From the NCBI GenBank assembly GCA_902800045.1, contig CADCCZ010000001.1, forward strand, positions 725,346-789,345: a stretch of DNA of 64,000 nucleotides, written 5' to 3'. Source of the DNA: an uncultured Bacteroidia bacterium (GTDB lineage: Bacteria > Bacteroidota > Bacteroidia > Bacteroidales > ML635J-15). Both the position numbers and the translations under genes were made by a program. The stretch's first letter is position 1; each line of letters starts with the position of its first letter. This document shows positions 9,287 through 17,988 of this stretch, piece after piece. The notes beneath the pieces were generated by a model. It did no database searches. It was given only the letters and a program-made list of their open reading frames with translations, and was not told the origin of the DNA.

Positions 9287-10549
9287 ATGCGAATTAAGCC
9301 TTACATATTATTTGTTATTGCAATCTTTTTTTCTCTCTGTTGCTATTCGCAGGGGAGAATCAAGGTTATGAGTTATAATTTGCTTAATTTCAATAATTAT
9401 CCGAGTTATTGCACAGCCGAAAACAATCCGCACGAAGCCAAGGCTGGCTATCTGGCGACCATAGTCGCCAACCAACAACCCGACATTCTTTGTTGCTGCG
9501 AGGTTGGTGGCAAAAATCCAACTTTGGCATATTCTATTTCGTATATCCTTGGCAATTCGCTGAATGTTAATGGGGTTACACGCTGGTCTGCAGCCTCTGC
9601 TTCTGGAAATACATATCTTAACAATGCACTTTTCTACGACAAGACAAAGCTCAAACTTATTGCACAGTCGAAAGTAGATACCGACATACGCGAAATAAAT
9701 ATCTATAAGCTGAAGCATTTGACTTCGAACGATACTCTAAAGGTTGCAATAGCCCACCTTAAGGCAGGTTCCGATTATGCTTCCGACAGGGGTACCGAAA
9801 TACAACAGCTGATGAACTATCTTGTAACTCAAGGAAATAATGATAATTTCATTGTCTGTGGCGACTTCAACGTATATTCGTCGTCGGAACCGGCGTTCCA
9901 GAACCTTGTCAACCCATCGTATATGCCAGTGGCATTCTACGATCCTGTAAACCAGATGGGAGAGTGGAACAACAATTGGAATTTCAGCGAATATCACACG
10001 CAGTCGACACATACGGATAATAATGGCTGTTTCTCGTACGGCGGAATGGACGACCGTTTCGATTTCATACTTATGTCGGGTAGCATAATAAATGGGACAA
10101 AAGGAATAACTTATCATCCTAACTCTTATTGGGCTGTTGGACAGGATGGTTACAGATTCAACGGAGCTATCAATTCTCCGCAGAACACTACTTTGCCAGC
10201 AAATGTGATTGATGCACTATACAATATGAGTGACCATCTGCCTGTGGTTGCCGAACTCGATTTTGGCGATGTGGGCTATGCTTCCGAATCTACAGAAAGT
10301 AATTTCCAATCAATCGTGCAAAATCCTGTAAATGATGAGCTTGTCGTAAGGTTGCGTACGGAAAAACCGCGCGATGTTACTGTTTATGTTTATTCGGCGC
10401 TTGGCAAACTTGTACTTTCTTATTTTGCTCAAGTTGCTGAAGATGAAGTTGTTGTGCGTGATGTTTCGGATTTGCCCAATGGCGTTTACATTGTAAGTAT
10501 AAAGTCGGAAGGTGTGTCGGTATCGCATAGGGTTGTAAAAGCAGAATAG
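9287..10549 (+). CDS. Endonuclease/exonuclease/phosphatase-family protein, T9SS-secreted
   Basis: A 420-residue exported protein. A signal peptide ending near CCYSQG precedes an EEP fold: KVMSYNLLNFNNYPSY, a PDILCCCEV strand (catalytic Glu), AIAHLKAG, NFIVCGDFNVYS (metal-binding D/N), and SDHLPVVAELDF (catalytic Asp-His). The last ~75 residues are a T9SS sorting domain (VQNPVNDELVVRLRT ... LPNGVYIVSIKSEG). Substrate could be extracellular DNA or a phosphodiester; sequence alone does not decide. It follows the M16 gene by 3 bases in the same operon. Confidence 0.88.
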   Translation: MRIKPYILFVIAIFFSLCCYSQGRIKVMSYNLLNFNNYPSYCTAENNPHEAKAGYLATIVANQQPDILCCCEVGGKNPTLAYSISYILGNSLNVNGVTRWSAASASGNTYLNNALFYDKTKLKLIAQSKVDTDIREINIYKLKHLTSNDTLKVAIAHLKAGSDYASDRGTEIQQLMNYLVTQGNNDNFIVCGDFNVYSSSEPAFQNLVNPSYMPVAFYDPVNQMGEWNNNWNFSEYHTQSTHTDNNGCFSYGGMDDRFDFILMSGSIINGTKGITYHPNSYWAVGQDGYRFNGAINSPQNTTLPANVIDALYNMSDHLPVVAELDFGDVGYASESTESNFQSIVQNPVNDELVVRLRTEKPRDVTVYVYSALGKLVLSYFAQVAEDEVVVRDVSDLPNGVYIVSIKSEGVSVSHRVVKAE

Positions 10550-10552
10550 GAC

Positions 10553-11020
10553 ATGGAAGGCGGATATGCAGAACTGATGAAACGCCTTAAGCGTCTAGAT
10601 GGCAAGAAGTTGGATGCTCTGTTTCATCGTCTGCACGACGAGGAATCGGAGAAAATCGATTGTCTGCAATGCGCCAATTGCTGTCGTAGCCTTGGTCCTC
10701 GCTTTATTCAGAACGACATAGCTCGTATGGCTACTCACTTGAAAATGAAAGAGTCGGCTTTTATTAACCAGTATCTTCGAATCGACGAAGACGGCGATTA
10801 CGTTTTCAAGGAAATGCCTTGTCCGTTCCTTATGCCCGACAACTACTGCATGCTCTATAATTCACGCACAAAGGCTTGTCGCGAATATCCGCACACCGAT
10901 TCAAAGAATATAAAAAGCATACTGAAAATCTGTGAGTTGAATACACAGACTTGTCCCATTGTGAAAAATATTTTCGAAAGGATGTGCAGAAACGACTATG
11001 AACTTCTTAGGCGTTTGTAG
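10553..11020 (+). CDS. YkgJ-family cysteine-cluster protein
   Basis: A 155-residue cytoplasmic protein. The first cysteine cluster is CLQCANCCRSLGP (about 38-50), followed by CPFLMPDNYCMLYNSRTKACREYP. This Cys spacing (CxxCxxCC ... C ... C ... C) is that of the YkgJ/Fe-S or zinc-binding CxxCxxCC family, whose biochemical role is unclear. It is the last gene of the 5485-11020 operon and its 3' end overlaps that of lpxB, on the other strand, by 14 bases. Confidence 0.85.
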   Translation: MEGGYAELMKRLKRLDGKKLDALFHRLHDEESEKIDCLQCANCCRSLGPRFIQNDIARMATHLKMKESAFINQYLRIDEDGDYVFKEMPCPFLMPDNYCMLYNSRTKACREYPHTDSKNIKSILKICELNTQTCPIVKNIFERMCRNDYELLRRL

Positions 11021-12146
11021 TAGTTGCCCGTTTTACCATATCGTTGGCAATTCTGTGGTAAACACCTTTTTCGCCAAGTCGTCCGAATAGTTCCTTGTAA
11101 TCGTTCTCTATGATTGTGCGCTTTTCTCCGCCTACGATTATTTTGCTTAGTTCATCGGTTGCATTTTGAACCGTAAGGTCGTCTTGTATGAGTTCGCGCA
11201 CGCAAGGTTTGTCGAGGATAAGGTTTACCAGCGATATGTATTTGACGCCCGAAAAACGAGATACTTGTCGTGCTATGAATACCGAAAATGCATCGGCCTT
11301 GTAGCATACGACCTGCGGAACGCCAAACAATGCGGCTTCGAGGGTTGCTGTGCCTGAGGTTACAAGTCCTGCTTCGGCGTGGGAGAGGATTTCGTAGGTG
11401 CTGTTGAATAAAAGTTCAACGTTTTCGGGCTTTTGGGTAAGAAATTGCTCGTAATATTCTTTGTCGATGGCTGGCGCACCAGTGATAAGGAACTCGTATT
11501 GAGGAAATTTTTTCGCAGTTTCGAGCATTACTGGCAACATACGGCTGATTTCCTGCTTGCGGCTGCCAGCCATGGTGGCTATTATCGGCTTGTCGGGCAG
11601 ATTGTGCATCTGGCGGAACTCGTCAATGCTTTTTGCTTTGTACGATGAAGTTACATCGACAAGCGGATGCCCGTAGTATTCGACATCGATGTTGTATTTT
11701 GCGTAGAAAGCTTTTTCGAAAGGAAGAATAGTGTACATGCGGTCGGTATTGTCGCGAACCTTATACACACGGTTTGCTTTCCATGCCCACACGTTAGGCG
11801 ATATGAAATACAGCACCTTGAAGCCTTGTTTCTTCGCCCATTTGGCAATGCGGAAGTTGAATCCCGGGTAATCGACAAGTACTAGAGCATCGGGGCGGAA
11901 GTCGGTAATCTGCTGTTTTACAAGCTTTACGTTCGCAAAAATTGTCGAAAGGTTCTTTGCAACTTCGACGAAGCCCATAAAAGCGAGGTCGCGTATGTGT
12001 TTGTGCAGTTTTACGCCTTGGGCAGCCATAAGGTCGCCGCCCCAGCCTTCGATGGTGGCTTCGGTGTCGGCAGCTTTTATCTGCTCCACTAGAAACGACC
12101 CGTGCAGGTCGCCCGATGCTTCGCCTGCGATTACGAAATATCTCAT
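11007..12146 (-). CDS. lpxB: Lipid-A-disaccharide synthase
   Basis: A 379-residue GT19 glycosyltransferase that joins UDP-2,3-diacylglucosamine and lipid X into the lipid A disaccharide at the inner membrane's cytoplasmic face. Motifs are the N-terminal GEASGDLHGSFLVEQIK, DYPGFNFRIAKWAKK, YFISPNVWAWKANRV, ILPFEKAFY, YYGHPLVD, ATMAGSRKQEISRMLP and the nucleotide-binding LVTSGTATLEAALFGVPQVVCYK. The length is normal. Its ATG overlaps the preceding small gene's stop by 4 bases (ATGA), so it is translated in an operon with surE. Confidence 0.97.
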   Translation of the reverse strand: MRYFVIAGEASGDLHGSFLVEQIKAADTEATIEGWGGDLMAAQGVKLHKHIRDLAFMGFVEVAKNLSTIFANVKLVKQQITDFRPDALVLVDYPGFNFRIAKWAKKQGFKVLYFISPNVWAWKANRVYKVRDNTDRMYTILPFEKAFYAKYNIDVEYYGHPLVDVTSSYKAKSIDEFRQMHNLPDKPIIATMAGSRKQEISRMLPVMLETAKKFPQYEFLITGAPAIDKEYYEQFLTQKPENVELLFNSTYEILSHAEAGLVTSGTATLEAALFGVPQVVCYKADAFSVFIARQVSRFSGVKYISLVNLILDKPCVRELIQDDLTVQNATDELSKIIVGGEKRTIIENDYKELFGRLGEKGVYHRIANDMVKRATTTNA

Positions 12147-12457
12147 TTCATGAATGTGAGGACAACAAATATCAAGGTGTATATTACCAACGAAAATACC
12201 AGTCCCTTGACGGCGTACCAGTAGTCCAATTTCTTGAAAATGAAGTAGGGGATAAGGTTGGCAAAAACACAGAGACTAGGTGGCAATATCGACTTTATTT
12301 CAATAAGACGGTTTATGAAATCGACAAATCCCCATCCGTACATTATGTGTTCGACAAGGAAATAAATGAAAAAGGCGATTATCGGCACAATTATGCCAAT
12401 CAACAATCCAAAAATTGGCTTGTTGAATCTCTTTATCATGTTTGGTCTTGCTTCCAT
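12143..12457 (-). CDS. Small membrane protein between surE and lpxB
   Basis: A 104-residue protein with three probable transmembrane helices (about 15-37, 58-75 and 82-103). It has a basic N-terminus (MEARPNMIKRFNK). It starts 1 base after the surE stop and overlaps lpxB by 4 bases, so it is tightly co-translated. I do not recognise a named family. The position suggests an envelope role, but this is inference from context only. Confidence 0.75.
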   Translation of the reverse strand: MEARPNMIKRFNKPIFGLLIGIIVPIIAFFIYFLVEHIMYGWGFVDFINRLIEIKSILPPSLCVFANLIPYFIFKKLDYWYAVKGLVFSLVIYTLIFVVLTFMK

Positions 12458-12458
12458 A

Positions 12459-13226
12459 TTATAAATTCCAATTTTTTAGTTCGTCAATCATTTTGTATTC
12501 GGTAAAATCGGCACGCACAGGAACAATTGCTGCGTAGTTTTCAGCAAGTGCATATTCGTCGCATTCGGTGTTCTCGGGTTCCATATTTATAATGTGTCCA
12601 CGCTGGTAATATGCCAGATTTCCGAATCGGTCTGTTGTTTCCTCGAAGTCCTCGAACCAGTAGCTCTTTGTCTGTGTGCATATTTTGAATCCTTTGAATT
12701 CTTCTGGTCTCGTGACGGGGTAATTTACATTGAGGCTTACTTGGTTTGGCAGGCCGTGTTCAAGTACTTTCTCAATGATAGCTGGAGCGGTTTTTTCTAT
12801 TGTCTCGAAATCGGCGTCGGGGTCGTGTGTGATAATTGATAGGCCTATCGACGGGATTCCGTAGAATGATGCCTCGATGGCAGCGCCCATAGTTCCCGAG
12901 TATACGACGCTAATTGCCGAATTGGAACCATGGTTTATTCCCGACAGCATAAGGTCGGGCTTGCGGTCGAGGATTTTGGTAAGAGCACCTTTTACGCAAT
13001 CGACTGGCGTTCCATAAAGTACGTATTTTTCAAGATTTTTGCTTTTGTGTCTAATTTCGTACCTGATAGGAGTGGTAAGCGAAACAGAGTGCGATTTGCC
13101 TGATTGTGCGTTTACTGGGGCAACGACAACTAGTTTTCCGTATGGCTGAGCTATGCGTATAAGCGTGTCGATACCTTTCGATGATATTCCGTCGTCGTTT
13201 GATATTAGTATAAGGCGTTCTTCCAT
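12459..13226 (-). CDS. surE: 5'/3'-nucleotidase SurE
   Basis: A 255-residue SurE phosphatase acting on nucleoside monophosphates. The metal-binding motif ILISNDDGISSKGI has Asp11-Asp12. The family signature SGINHGSNSAISVVYSGTMGAAIEASF and the dimer-arm region (SLNVNYP ... YYQRGHI) are present. Length fits the usual 250-260. It is the first gene of the surE-membrane protein-lpxB unit, an arrangement I recall from other Bacteroidetes. Confidence 0.96.
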   Translation of the reverse strand: MEERLILISNDDGISSKGIDTLIRIAQPYGKLVVVAPVNAQSGKSHSVSLTTPIRYEIRHKSKNLEKYVLYGTPVDCVKGALTKILDRKPDLMLSGINHGSNSAISVVYSGTMGAAIEASFYGIPSIGLSIITHDPDADFETIEKTAPAIIEKVLEHGLPNQVSLNVNYPVTRPEEFKGFKICTQTKSYWFEDFEETTDRFGNLAYYQRGHIINMEPENTECDEYALAENYAAIVPVRADFTEYKMIDELKNWNL

Positions 13227-13253
13227 ACGCGGTTGATTAAAAATATCTTACAT

Positions 13254-13285
13254 AAAAAAAGGTGCCAGATTTCCTGCCACCTTTT
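13254..13285 (-). terminator. Terminator after the CAU tRNA
   Basis: An 8-bp stem with one mismatch (GGTGCCAG / CTGCCACC on the + strand). A seven-A run on the left gives U-run on the minus transcript, immediately past the tRNA 3' end. Confidence 0.7.
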
Positions 13286-13287
13286 CG

Positions 13288-13361
13288 TGGTCCCACTAGG
13301 GCTTGAACCTAGGACCCCCTGATTATGAGTCAGGTGCTCTAACCAACTGAGCTATGGGACC
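13288..13361 (-). tRNA. tRNA with CAT anticodon (Ile2 or elongator Met)
   Basis: A cloverleaf on the minus strand: acceptor GGTCCCA / TGGGACC, D-arm AGCTCAGTTGGTTAGAGC, anticodon stem CTGA/TCAG with loop CTCATAA giving anticodon CAT, and T-loop TTCAAGC. The discriminator is A; CCA is not encoded. It lacks the mismatched acceptor end expected of initiator tRNA. The GACTCATAATC anticodon arm resembles E. coli tRNA-Ile2 (lysidine-modified), but elongator tRNA-Met is not excluded by eye. Confidence 0.9.
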
Positions 13362-13527
13362 TCGTTCCTTTCGGAAACGGACTGCAAAAGTACTGCAAAA
13401 AATTTATAGTGCAAAATTATTTTCCATTTTTTTTGAAAAATGATTTAATGCTAATTTTTTTGATTTTTGTCCGTATGCAAAACCTTGAACCTTAAACGTT
13501 GAACCTGGAACTTTAACCGTTACACCC

Positions 13528-14013
13528 TCAATTAACTATTATCAGCCCAGTGCTGTCGGTGTTGCTTTTGTAGCCGGCTCGGTCGACGATGTAGAACTTG
13601 TACATTATGGTGTCGCCGAACGACATTGCATATTCGTTCAGTTCCTCGATTTTTATGTCGCCGCTGATAGCATGCTTCTTGTCGTCCTTGTAGATGCGCT
13701 CGACAAAATAGTTCAAGTCGACAAGCAGGTCCATCTGTGTCATTACATTGTCTTGCATCTTGTGCTTGGTCATGAATATGGTGTTCTTTCGTGGCGAAAC
13801 AGTGTCGAAGCCAATGTCGCCATCGCCGTCGGTGAACGAGAAGGTGAGGGTGCCGCGTTTGACGGTGTTGCCGAGAAGTACGGTATCGGCAAAGGTGAAT
13901 TCCTTGAAAGTCACTGTCGGCTCGTCGGGATATTCCTCTTCGGGTTTGCACGATGGCATTATTGCCGATGCAAGTAACAGCAGAACCATATATGTTATAA
14001 GATGCTTGTGCAT
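13528..14013 (-). CDS. Lipoprotein with a DGDGDIG motif
   Basis: A 161-residue lipoprotein; the signal peptide ends in lipobox IMPSC (Cys22). The mature N-terminus is acidic and proline-rich (KPEEEYPDEP). It is followed by beta strands and LTFSFTDGDGDIGFDT, a calcium-binding-like acidic loop common in Bacteroidetes surface lipoproteins. The rest is beta-rich. I do not know a defined function. It is monocistronic, downstream of no clear partner. A short degenerate AACCTTGAACCTTAAACGTT stretch precedes the stop region. Confidence 0.75.
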   Translation of the reverse strand: MHKHLITYMVLLLLASAIMPSCKPEEEYPDEPTVTFKEFTFADTVLLGNTVKRGTLTFSFTDGDGDIGFDTVSPRKNTIFMTKHKMQDNVMTQMDLLVDLNYFVERIYKDDKKHAISGDIKIEELNEYAMSFGDTIMYKFYIVDRAGYKSNTDSTGLIIVN

Positions 14014-14046
14014 GTTAGAAATTTTGGCAAAGATAATTAATTTTTA

Positions 14047-14099
14047 CAAAAAAGCGGTATCCGCTATGCTGAACAAGTTTCTGCATCTGGAATACCGCT
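14047..14099 (-). terminator. Long-loop terminator of the 14574-14122 gene
   Basis: AGCGGTAT (14053-14060) pairs perfectly with ATACCGCT (14092-14099) across a 31-base loop. A-runs on the left supply the U-run for minus-strand transcripts ending just past 14122. Confidence 0.5.
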
Positions 14100-14121
14100 T
14101 CGCAATTGCTCTATTATAGTT

Positions 14122-14574
14122 TTAAGATAGGTTTGCCTCAATCGTCTTGTTCCATTTTTCGGTGATTACCTTTTCTGCATCAAGGGCGAGCTTATTTTCC
14201 GACGAGAACAATGGCAGAATCTTAGTGCCTTTGCCTTCCTTGAACTCAATGTCAATCACCAATTTGTCGATGATTTCGCCTTGGGTGTTTTCTGACGAGG
14301 TACGGCTGTTGCAACTCTTTACATCGTGCAGGTCGATGATTATGCCGTCGCCACTCTTGGACTGGTAGGCAAGTTTTTTTGCCTTGCTGTCGATGCCGAT
14401 TATGCCGAGGTCGCAGCAGTCGAACTCGCTGAGTTCAAGACCGTTGCTTGTGGCAAACTTCCTGAATTTTTCAATGATTCTCTTTTGTTTTCTCTTGCCC
14501 GATGTGGCAAGTATTACTACTGGTATAATCACTGCTATCGTGATCGCGATACCTAAAATTATATTGCTATCCAT
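14122..14574 (-). CDS. Small membrane-anchored protein of unknown function
   Basis: A 150-residue protein. One N-terminal transmembrane helix (about 4-26) is followed by a basic KRKQKRIIEKFRKFA stretch and a mixed alpha/beta domain of about 115 residues. The topology suggests an anchor in the inner membrane with a cytoplasmic domain (positive-inside). The segment FDCCDLGIIGIDSKAKKLAY has no motif I recognise. It has its own terminator and no close operon partner. Confidence 0.65.
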   Translation of the reverse strand: MDSNIILGIAITIAVIIPVVILATSGKRKQKRIIEKFRKFATSNGLELSEFDCCDLGIIGIDSKAKKLAYQSKSGDGIIIDLHDVKSCNSRTSSENTQGEIIDKLVIDIEFKEGKGTKILPLFSSENKLALDAEKVITEKWNKTIEANLS

Positions 14575-14619
14575 TTTGTTTGTTTTTTACTGATAATTAA
14601 ATAATTAATATGAAAGTGC

Positions 14620-14733
14620 TTAAAAACATTGCCTCAGATGCTGAAACAAGTTCAGCATGACAGTCAATGTTTTATTTGTCCTTATACCGCTCCCTGAGCG
14701 TTAGTCGAAGGGGCGAAGGGGCTTTTTCCCCTA
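14620..14733. repeat. Intergenic repeat-like sequences
   Basis: This gap holds an 8-bp inverted repeat, ATGCTGAA-ACAAG-TTCAGCAT (14638-14658). It also holds a CCCTGAGCGTTAGTCGAAGG stretch and the small hairpin AGGGG/CCCCT (14717-14732). From memory, such stretches occur as dispersed repeats in Bacteroidetes and other genomes. The words GCTGAACAAGTTT at 14068 resemble the first one. No gene is supported here. Confidence 0.45.
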
Positions 14734-14734
14734 A

Positions 14735-15100
14735 TCAGTAAAAATTATGGAATGGAAAAGTCAAATAATGCTCTTTGAAAATCGCTTTGTTTTTGGTCTT
14801 GGTCTGGAATGTGACCGATTGAGAAAAAAGTATTGTCGTATTTGCCTTGTCAATCAGTATGTTGTGATAGTCGAGTGGGGAACAGCCGAATCTGCTTTTC
14901 TGTGGCTGGCTGTTGTCGATTACTTTGGTTCTGTCGGTGATGACGAGCGTATAATTGTCGTTCTGTGCGACAAGCAGTTCCGTTTTCTGGCTTTTGCTTA
15001 CGGATGTGTTTTCGTTGGTGCAGAATGCGTACAGCGAGGCACTTCTGGTGAGAATCAGAAGCGTTAGGCAAAGCGACAATATTTTGAAAGTTGCTTTCAT
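14735..15100 (-). CDS. Exported protein of unknown function
   Basis: A 121-residue protein with signal peptide MKATFKILSLCLTLLILTRS and a cleavage region near LYAFC. Polar beta-type strands follow (ELLVAQNDNYTLVITD, ILIDKANTTILFSQSVTF). No lipobox lies at the right place and no recognised domain is present. It lies just past the HMA protein's terminator, so it is probably separate from the metal operon. Reality is supported by the signal peptide and absence of a competing frame, not by homology. Confidence 0.5.
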   Translation of the reverse strand: MKATFKILSLCLTLLILTRSASLYAFCTNENTSVSKSQKTELLVAQNDNYTLVITDRTKVIDNSQPQKSRFGCSPLDYHNILIDKANTTILFSQSVTFQTKTKNKAIFKEHYLTFPFHNFY

Positions 15101-15108
15101 TTGAATAA

Positions 15109-15137
15109 AAAATGCGGATGGAATCCACCCGCATTTT
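15109..15137 (-). terminator. Terminator of the metal-handling operon
   Basis: Stem AAAATGCGG / CCGCATTTT (9 bp) with an 11-base loop lies 9 bases past the HMA gene stop. The left A-run gives a U-run on the minus transcript. Confidence 0.75.
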
Positions 15138-15145
15138 ATATCAGA

Positions 15146-15652
15146 TTACTTTGTAGCATCGTGCTTGTGCTGGCATTCGGTGTGATTTCCGCTGCAACCC
15201 GAAGTCTTCTGAGCATCGTGCGAGTGGCTGCAACCTGCGTGATTTCCACTGCAACCGCTCTTCTGCTGTTCCTGCTGAGCATGGTTGCAACCAGCATGGT
15301 TTCCGCAGCAAGCTCCGTTCTTTGCGTGTGGGCACTGGTGGCCAGCGTTGAAAACTGTTGCTGTGTAGCCGATTTCTTTGAGCGATGCAATCAGCTTTTC
15401 GGTGTCGGTGCGGTCGTTGCGGTACTTAATGTACACTGCGTCCTTCTCGTGATTTGCCTGCACATCGATAACACCCTTGGTGTATGCCAACTGCTTAGCA
15501 ACCTTGTCGGCGCAATTCTGGCAGTGCATTTCAGTTGCCAAAATAACTTCCGAAATCTTTTCGTTCTGCTTTGCAGCCTTCTGTTCCTGTGCAAATGCGT
15601 TGCCCATTCCAAGCAACAATGCCAATACTAAAATCAAAATGTTCTTTTTCAT
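15146..15652 (-). CDS. Secreted heavy-metal-associated (HMA) protein with Cys/His repeat tail
   Basis: A 168-residue exported protein. The signal peptide is MKKNILILVLALLLGMGNAFA. An HMA ferredoxin-like domain (about 33-105) has the metal-binding loop MHCQNCADK (Cys44, Cys47). The last ~60 residues are a Cys/His-rich tail with a repeating unit of the form SGCSGNHAGCSHSHD, present about three times after a CCGNHAGCNH opening. The HMA loop binds soft metals such as Cu(I); the tail could be a storage or buffering module. It is last in the operon after the TonB receptor (53-base gap), so a periplasmic metallochaperone role is likely. Confidence 0.88.
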   Translation of the reverse strand: MKKNILILVLALLLGMGNAFAQEQKAAKQNEKISEVILATEMHCQNCADKVAKQLAYTKGVIDVQANHEKDAVYIKYRNDRTDTEKLIASLKEIGYTATVFNAGHQCPHAKNGACCGNHAGCNHAQQEQQKSGCSGNHAGCSHSHDAQKTSGCSGNHTECQHKHDATK

Positions 15653-15705
15653 TGTCTTAAAATTTATGAGTTACAAAATTAATTTAAATTTCAATATAAA
15701 TGTTT

Positions 15706-17919
15706 CTAATCCCTATCTATTGCAAATCTTATACCCAAATAAAATTTCCGTCCGTCGATTGGCCCCCAGATGAGCGACGAGTCGAAGTAGTCGCCAAAGG
15801 GGTCGCCGGCAGCGATAATCGGGTCTTTCTGCGTGAAGTTGAAGATGTTTTCAACGCCGACATAAATGCTCCATTTCTTGAAGAACTTGGTAATCTGTGC
15901 GTTGAAGATGTTGTAAGCCTTGAACTTGTCGTCGCGGCGGTATTCTTCGGGATTGCTGGCGGTTGACGGTATTCTGCCCGGTCCGTTGAACTGCGCGGTG
16001 AAGTCGAACTGCCATTTTTCGAGCTTTGTGCGGTACGAGGTTGTAAGCAAGCCTTTGAAACGGCTCATCAACGGTGATTCTACAAGGTTTCCGTCGATGG
16101 TCTGCTTTACATCGTTGTAGCGGAACGCGCCTGTGATGTCCCAGCCCTTTAGCACCTCGCACGACACTTCAATCTGGTAGGTGTTGGAGAACGATTTGCC
16201 CTGCAGGTTGTAGAACTCGACAACGCCGGGTGTCTCGAAATCTGCGACAATCTGCTTGACGAAGTCGGTTCGGTAGTATTCTGCCATAATGTTCAGCAGC
16301 CTGTCCTTAATAGGTATGTTGGCCGAGAAGGTCGCACCGTAGTTCCAAGCTTCTTCGAGGTCGAGGTTGTCGTAGATTACCATTCGGCGCGACGATGCCA
16401 GCAGGAACGAGTTTTCGCTCAGAACATTAGCCTTGCGGAACGCTCTTCCGGCCGATGCTCTCAAGGTGAGGTATTCGTTGATGCTGTACTTGAGGTTCAG
16501 TCGGGGGGTAAAGAGAAATCCGTACTGGTTGTGGTAGTCGCCACGGACACCTGCAATCATGTTGAAGTTGCCGAAATGCCCCGTGTATTGGAAGAATGCT
16601 CCCGGAACAGCCTCTAAGTCGTTCATTACGCTGTCGTTGAGGTTCTGATGCAGGTTTTCGTACTTCATGTTGAGACCAGTGGTGTATGAGTGTTTTTCGT
16701 TGCCACCGAATGCCGATTTCCACAACACATTGGCGTACAGGCTGTTCTGGCTTGCATCAAAATCATTATGACCGTAGTAAGAGTCCTGATGATGGGTTAT
16801 GAAGTTGGTAATCACTGCTATGCTCTGGTAGTCCTTTTCGGGGAACACATAGCCGCACTTTAGGAAGGCTTCGCCACGCTGTGAGTGAATTTTTATTTTG
16901 TAAAGGTCTGGCTGCAAGGAATCTATGTAGGTATGATGGTCCTTGCTGATTTGTCCGTTTTTGCGTGTCTCGTCGATATACTTCACGCCGAACCGCATTG
17001 TAAGGTGCTTGCCGAAATAGTCCCAGCGGTTGAAAAAGTTGTACTGGGTAATATTGGGCGAATCGTAGAAGTTGTCGTGGTTGTGGTCCATACGGATGAA
17101 ACGATTTTGCGCGTGTGCAAATATCTGGGTACTAACTTTTTCACTAACTTTAATGGGCGCGTCGATGTTGCCTTCTACATTGCCGTGCGAACTTCCCATC
17201 AAGTTGAGCGAGAACTTGTCGGATTGGCGCGGTTTCTTGTACTCCACATTTATCTGACCTGTTACAGCATCGTAACCGTTTATCACAGTGGAAGTTCCCT
17301 TTGAAATCTGCATCGAGGTCATCCACGGACCTGGAATGTAGCCGAGTGCATATGGCTGCGAAAGTCCGTAGAGGTTGGGGATATTTTCGGTAAGGAACTG
17401 CACATATTTTCCTGCCAGACCGAGCAACTTGATTTGCTTTGCGCCAGTGGCGGCGTCGCTTGTGCCAGCATCCACCGAGGCGTTTGTCTCGAAGCTTTCA
17501 GAAAGGTTGCAGCAGGCTGCCTTGCAGAGTTCCTGTCCCGAAACATCCTGCACATTGCCGATTTCCATTCGCGAGTAGTGCGAACTTGCAGCGCGCTCGT
17601 TTACAGTGACTTCCGAAAGCATTTCGCCTGCGGTAAGCACGACTTCTATGTTTTTCTTTTTCTCTGGAATTTCAAGAGTGTCGCTGTTGTAACCGATGAA
17701 GCTGACAATCAGTTTGTTGGTGCTGTTGACTTTGTTTATCTTAAAATTGCCGTTCATGTCGGAAATAGTTCCGACGTTGCTGTTTTCCCAATAGACATTT
17801 GCACCGAAAAGCGTCTGCTTGTTGCCATCGACAATCTCGAAGACGGTGCCGCTAATCTGGGCTTTGCTTATTGTGGCTATTGCTACGAAAGCAATTAATG
17901 CCAATATTTTGTTTTTCAT
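15706..17919 (-). CDS. TonB-dependent receptor, probable metal uptake
   Basis: A 737-residue outer-membrane receptor. It has a signal peptide (about 1-20), a CarboxypepD_reg-like domain (about 22-105: SGTVFEIVDGNKQTLFGANV), a plug domain and a beta-barrel ending in FYLGIRFAIDRD. The plug carries the unusual segment SGQELCKAACCNLSESFETN. From memory this segment marks receptors that sit beside HMA-domain proteins in Bacteroidetes. Flanking His/Cys-rich and HMA genes suggest a metal (copper or similar) substrate; the metal itself is inference. It is middle gene of the operon 18456-15146. Confidence 0.9.
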   Translation of the reverse strand: MKNKILALIAFVAIATISKAQISGTVFEIVDGNKQTLFGANVYWENSNVGTISDMNGNFKINKVNSTNKLIVSFIGYNSDTLEIPEKKKNIEVVLTAGEMLSEVTVNERAASSHYSRMEIGNVQDVSGQELCKAACCNLSESFETNASVDAGTSDAATGAKQIKLLGLAGKYVQFLTENIPNLYGLSQPYALGYIPGPWMTSMQISKGTSTVINGYDAVTGQINVEYKKPRQSDKFSLNLMGSSHGNVEGNIDAPIKVSEKVSTQIFAHAQNRFIRMDHNHDNFYDSPNITQYNFFNRWDYFGKHLTMRFGVKYIDETRKNGQISKDHHTYIDSLQPDLYKIKIHSQRGEAFLKCGYVFPEKDYQSIAVITNFITHHQDSYYGHNDFDASQNSLYANVLWKSAFGGNEKHSYTTGLNMKYENLHQNLNDSVMNDLEAVPGAFFQYTGHFGNFNMIAGVRGDYHNQYGFLFTPRLNLKYSINEYLTLRASAGRAFRKANVLSENSFLLASSRRMVIYDNLDLEEAWNYGATFSANIPIKDRLLNIMAEYYRTDFVKQIVADFETPGVVEFYNLQGKSFSNTYQIEVSCEVLKGWDITGAFRYNDVKQTIDGNLVESPLMSRFKGLLTTSYRTKLEKWQFDFTAQFNGPGRIPSTASNPEEYRRDDKFKAYNIFNAQITKFFKKWSIYVGVENIFNFTQKDPIIAAGDPFGDYFDSSLIWGPIDGRKFYLGIRFAIDRD

Positions 17920-17988
17920 CGTTTTACTTCTTTAAATTATGAATTTGGACTATTGTCCGTTGCTATCTCTTGGGTTTTGAGAAGCAAT

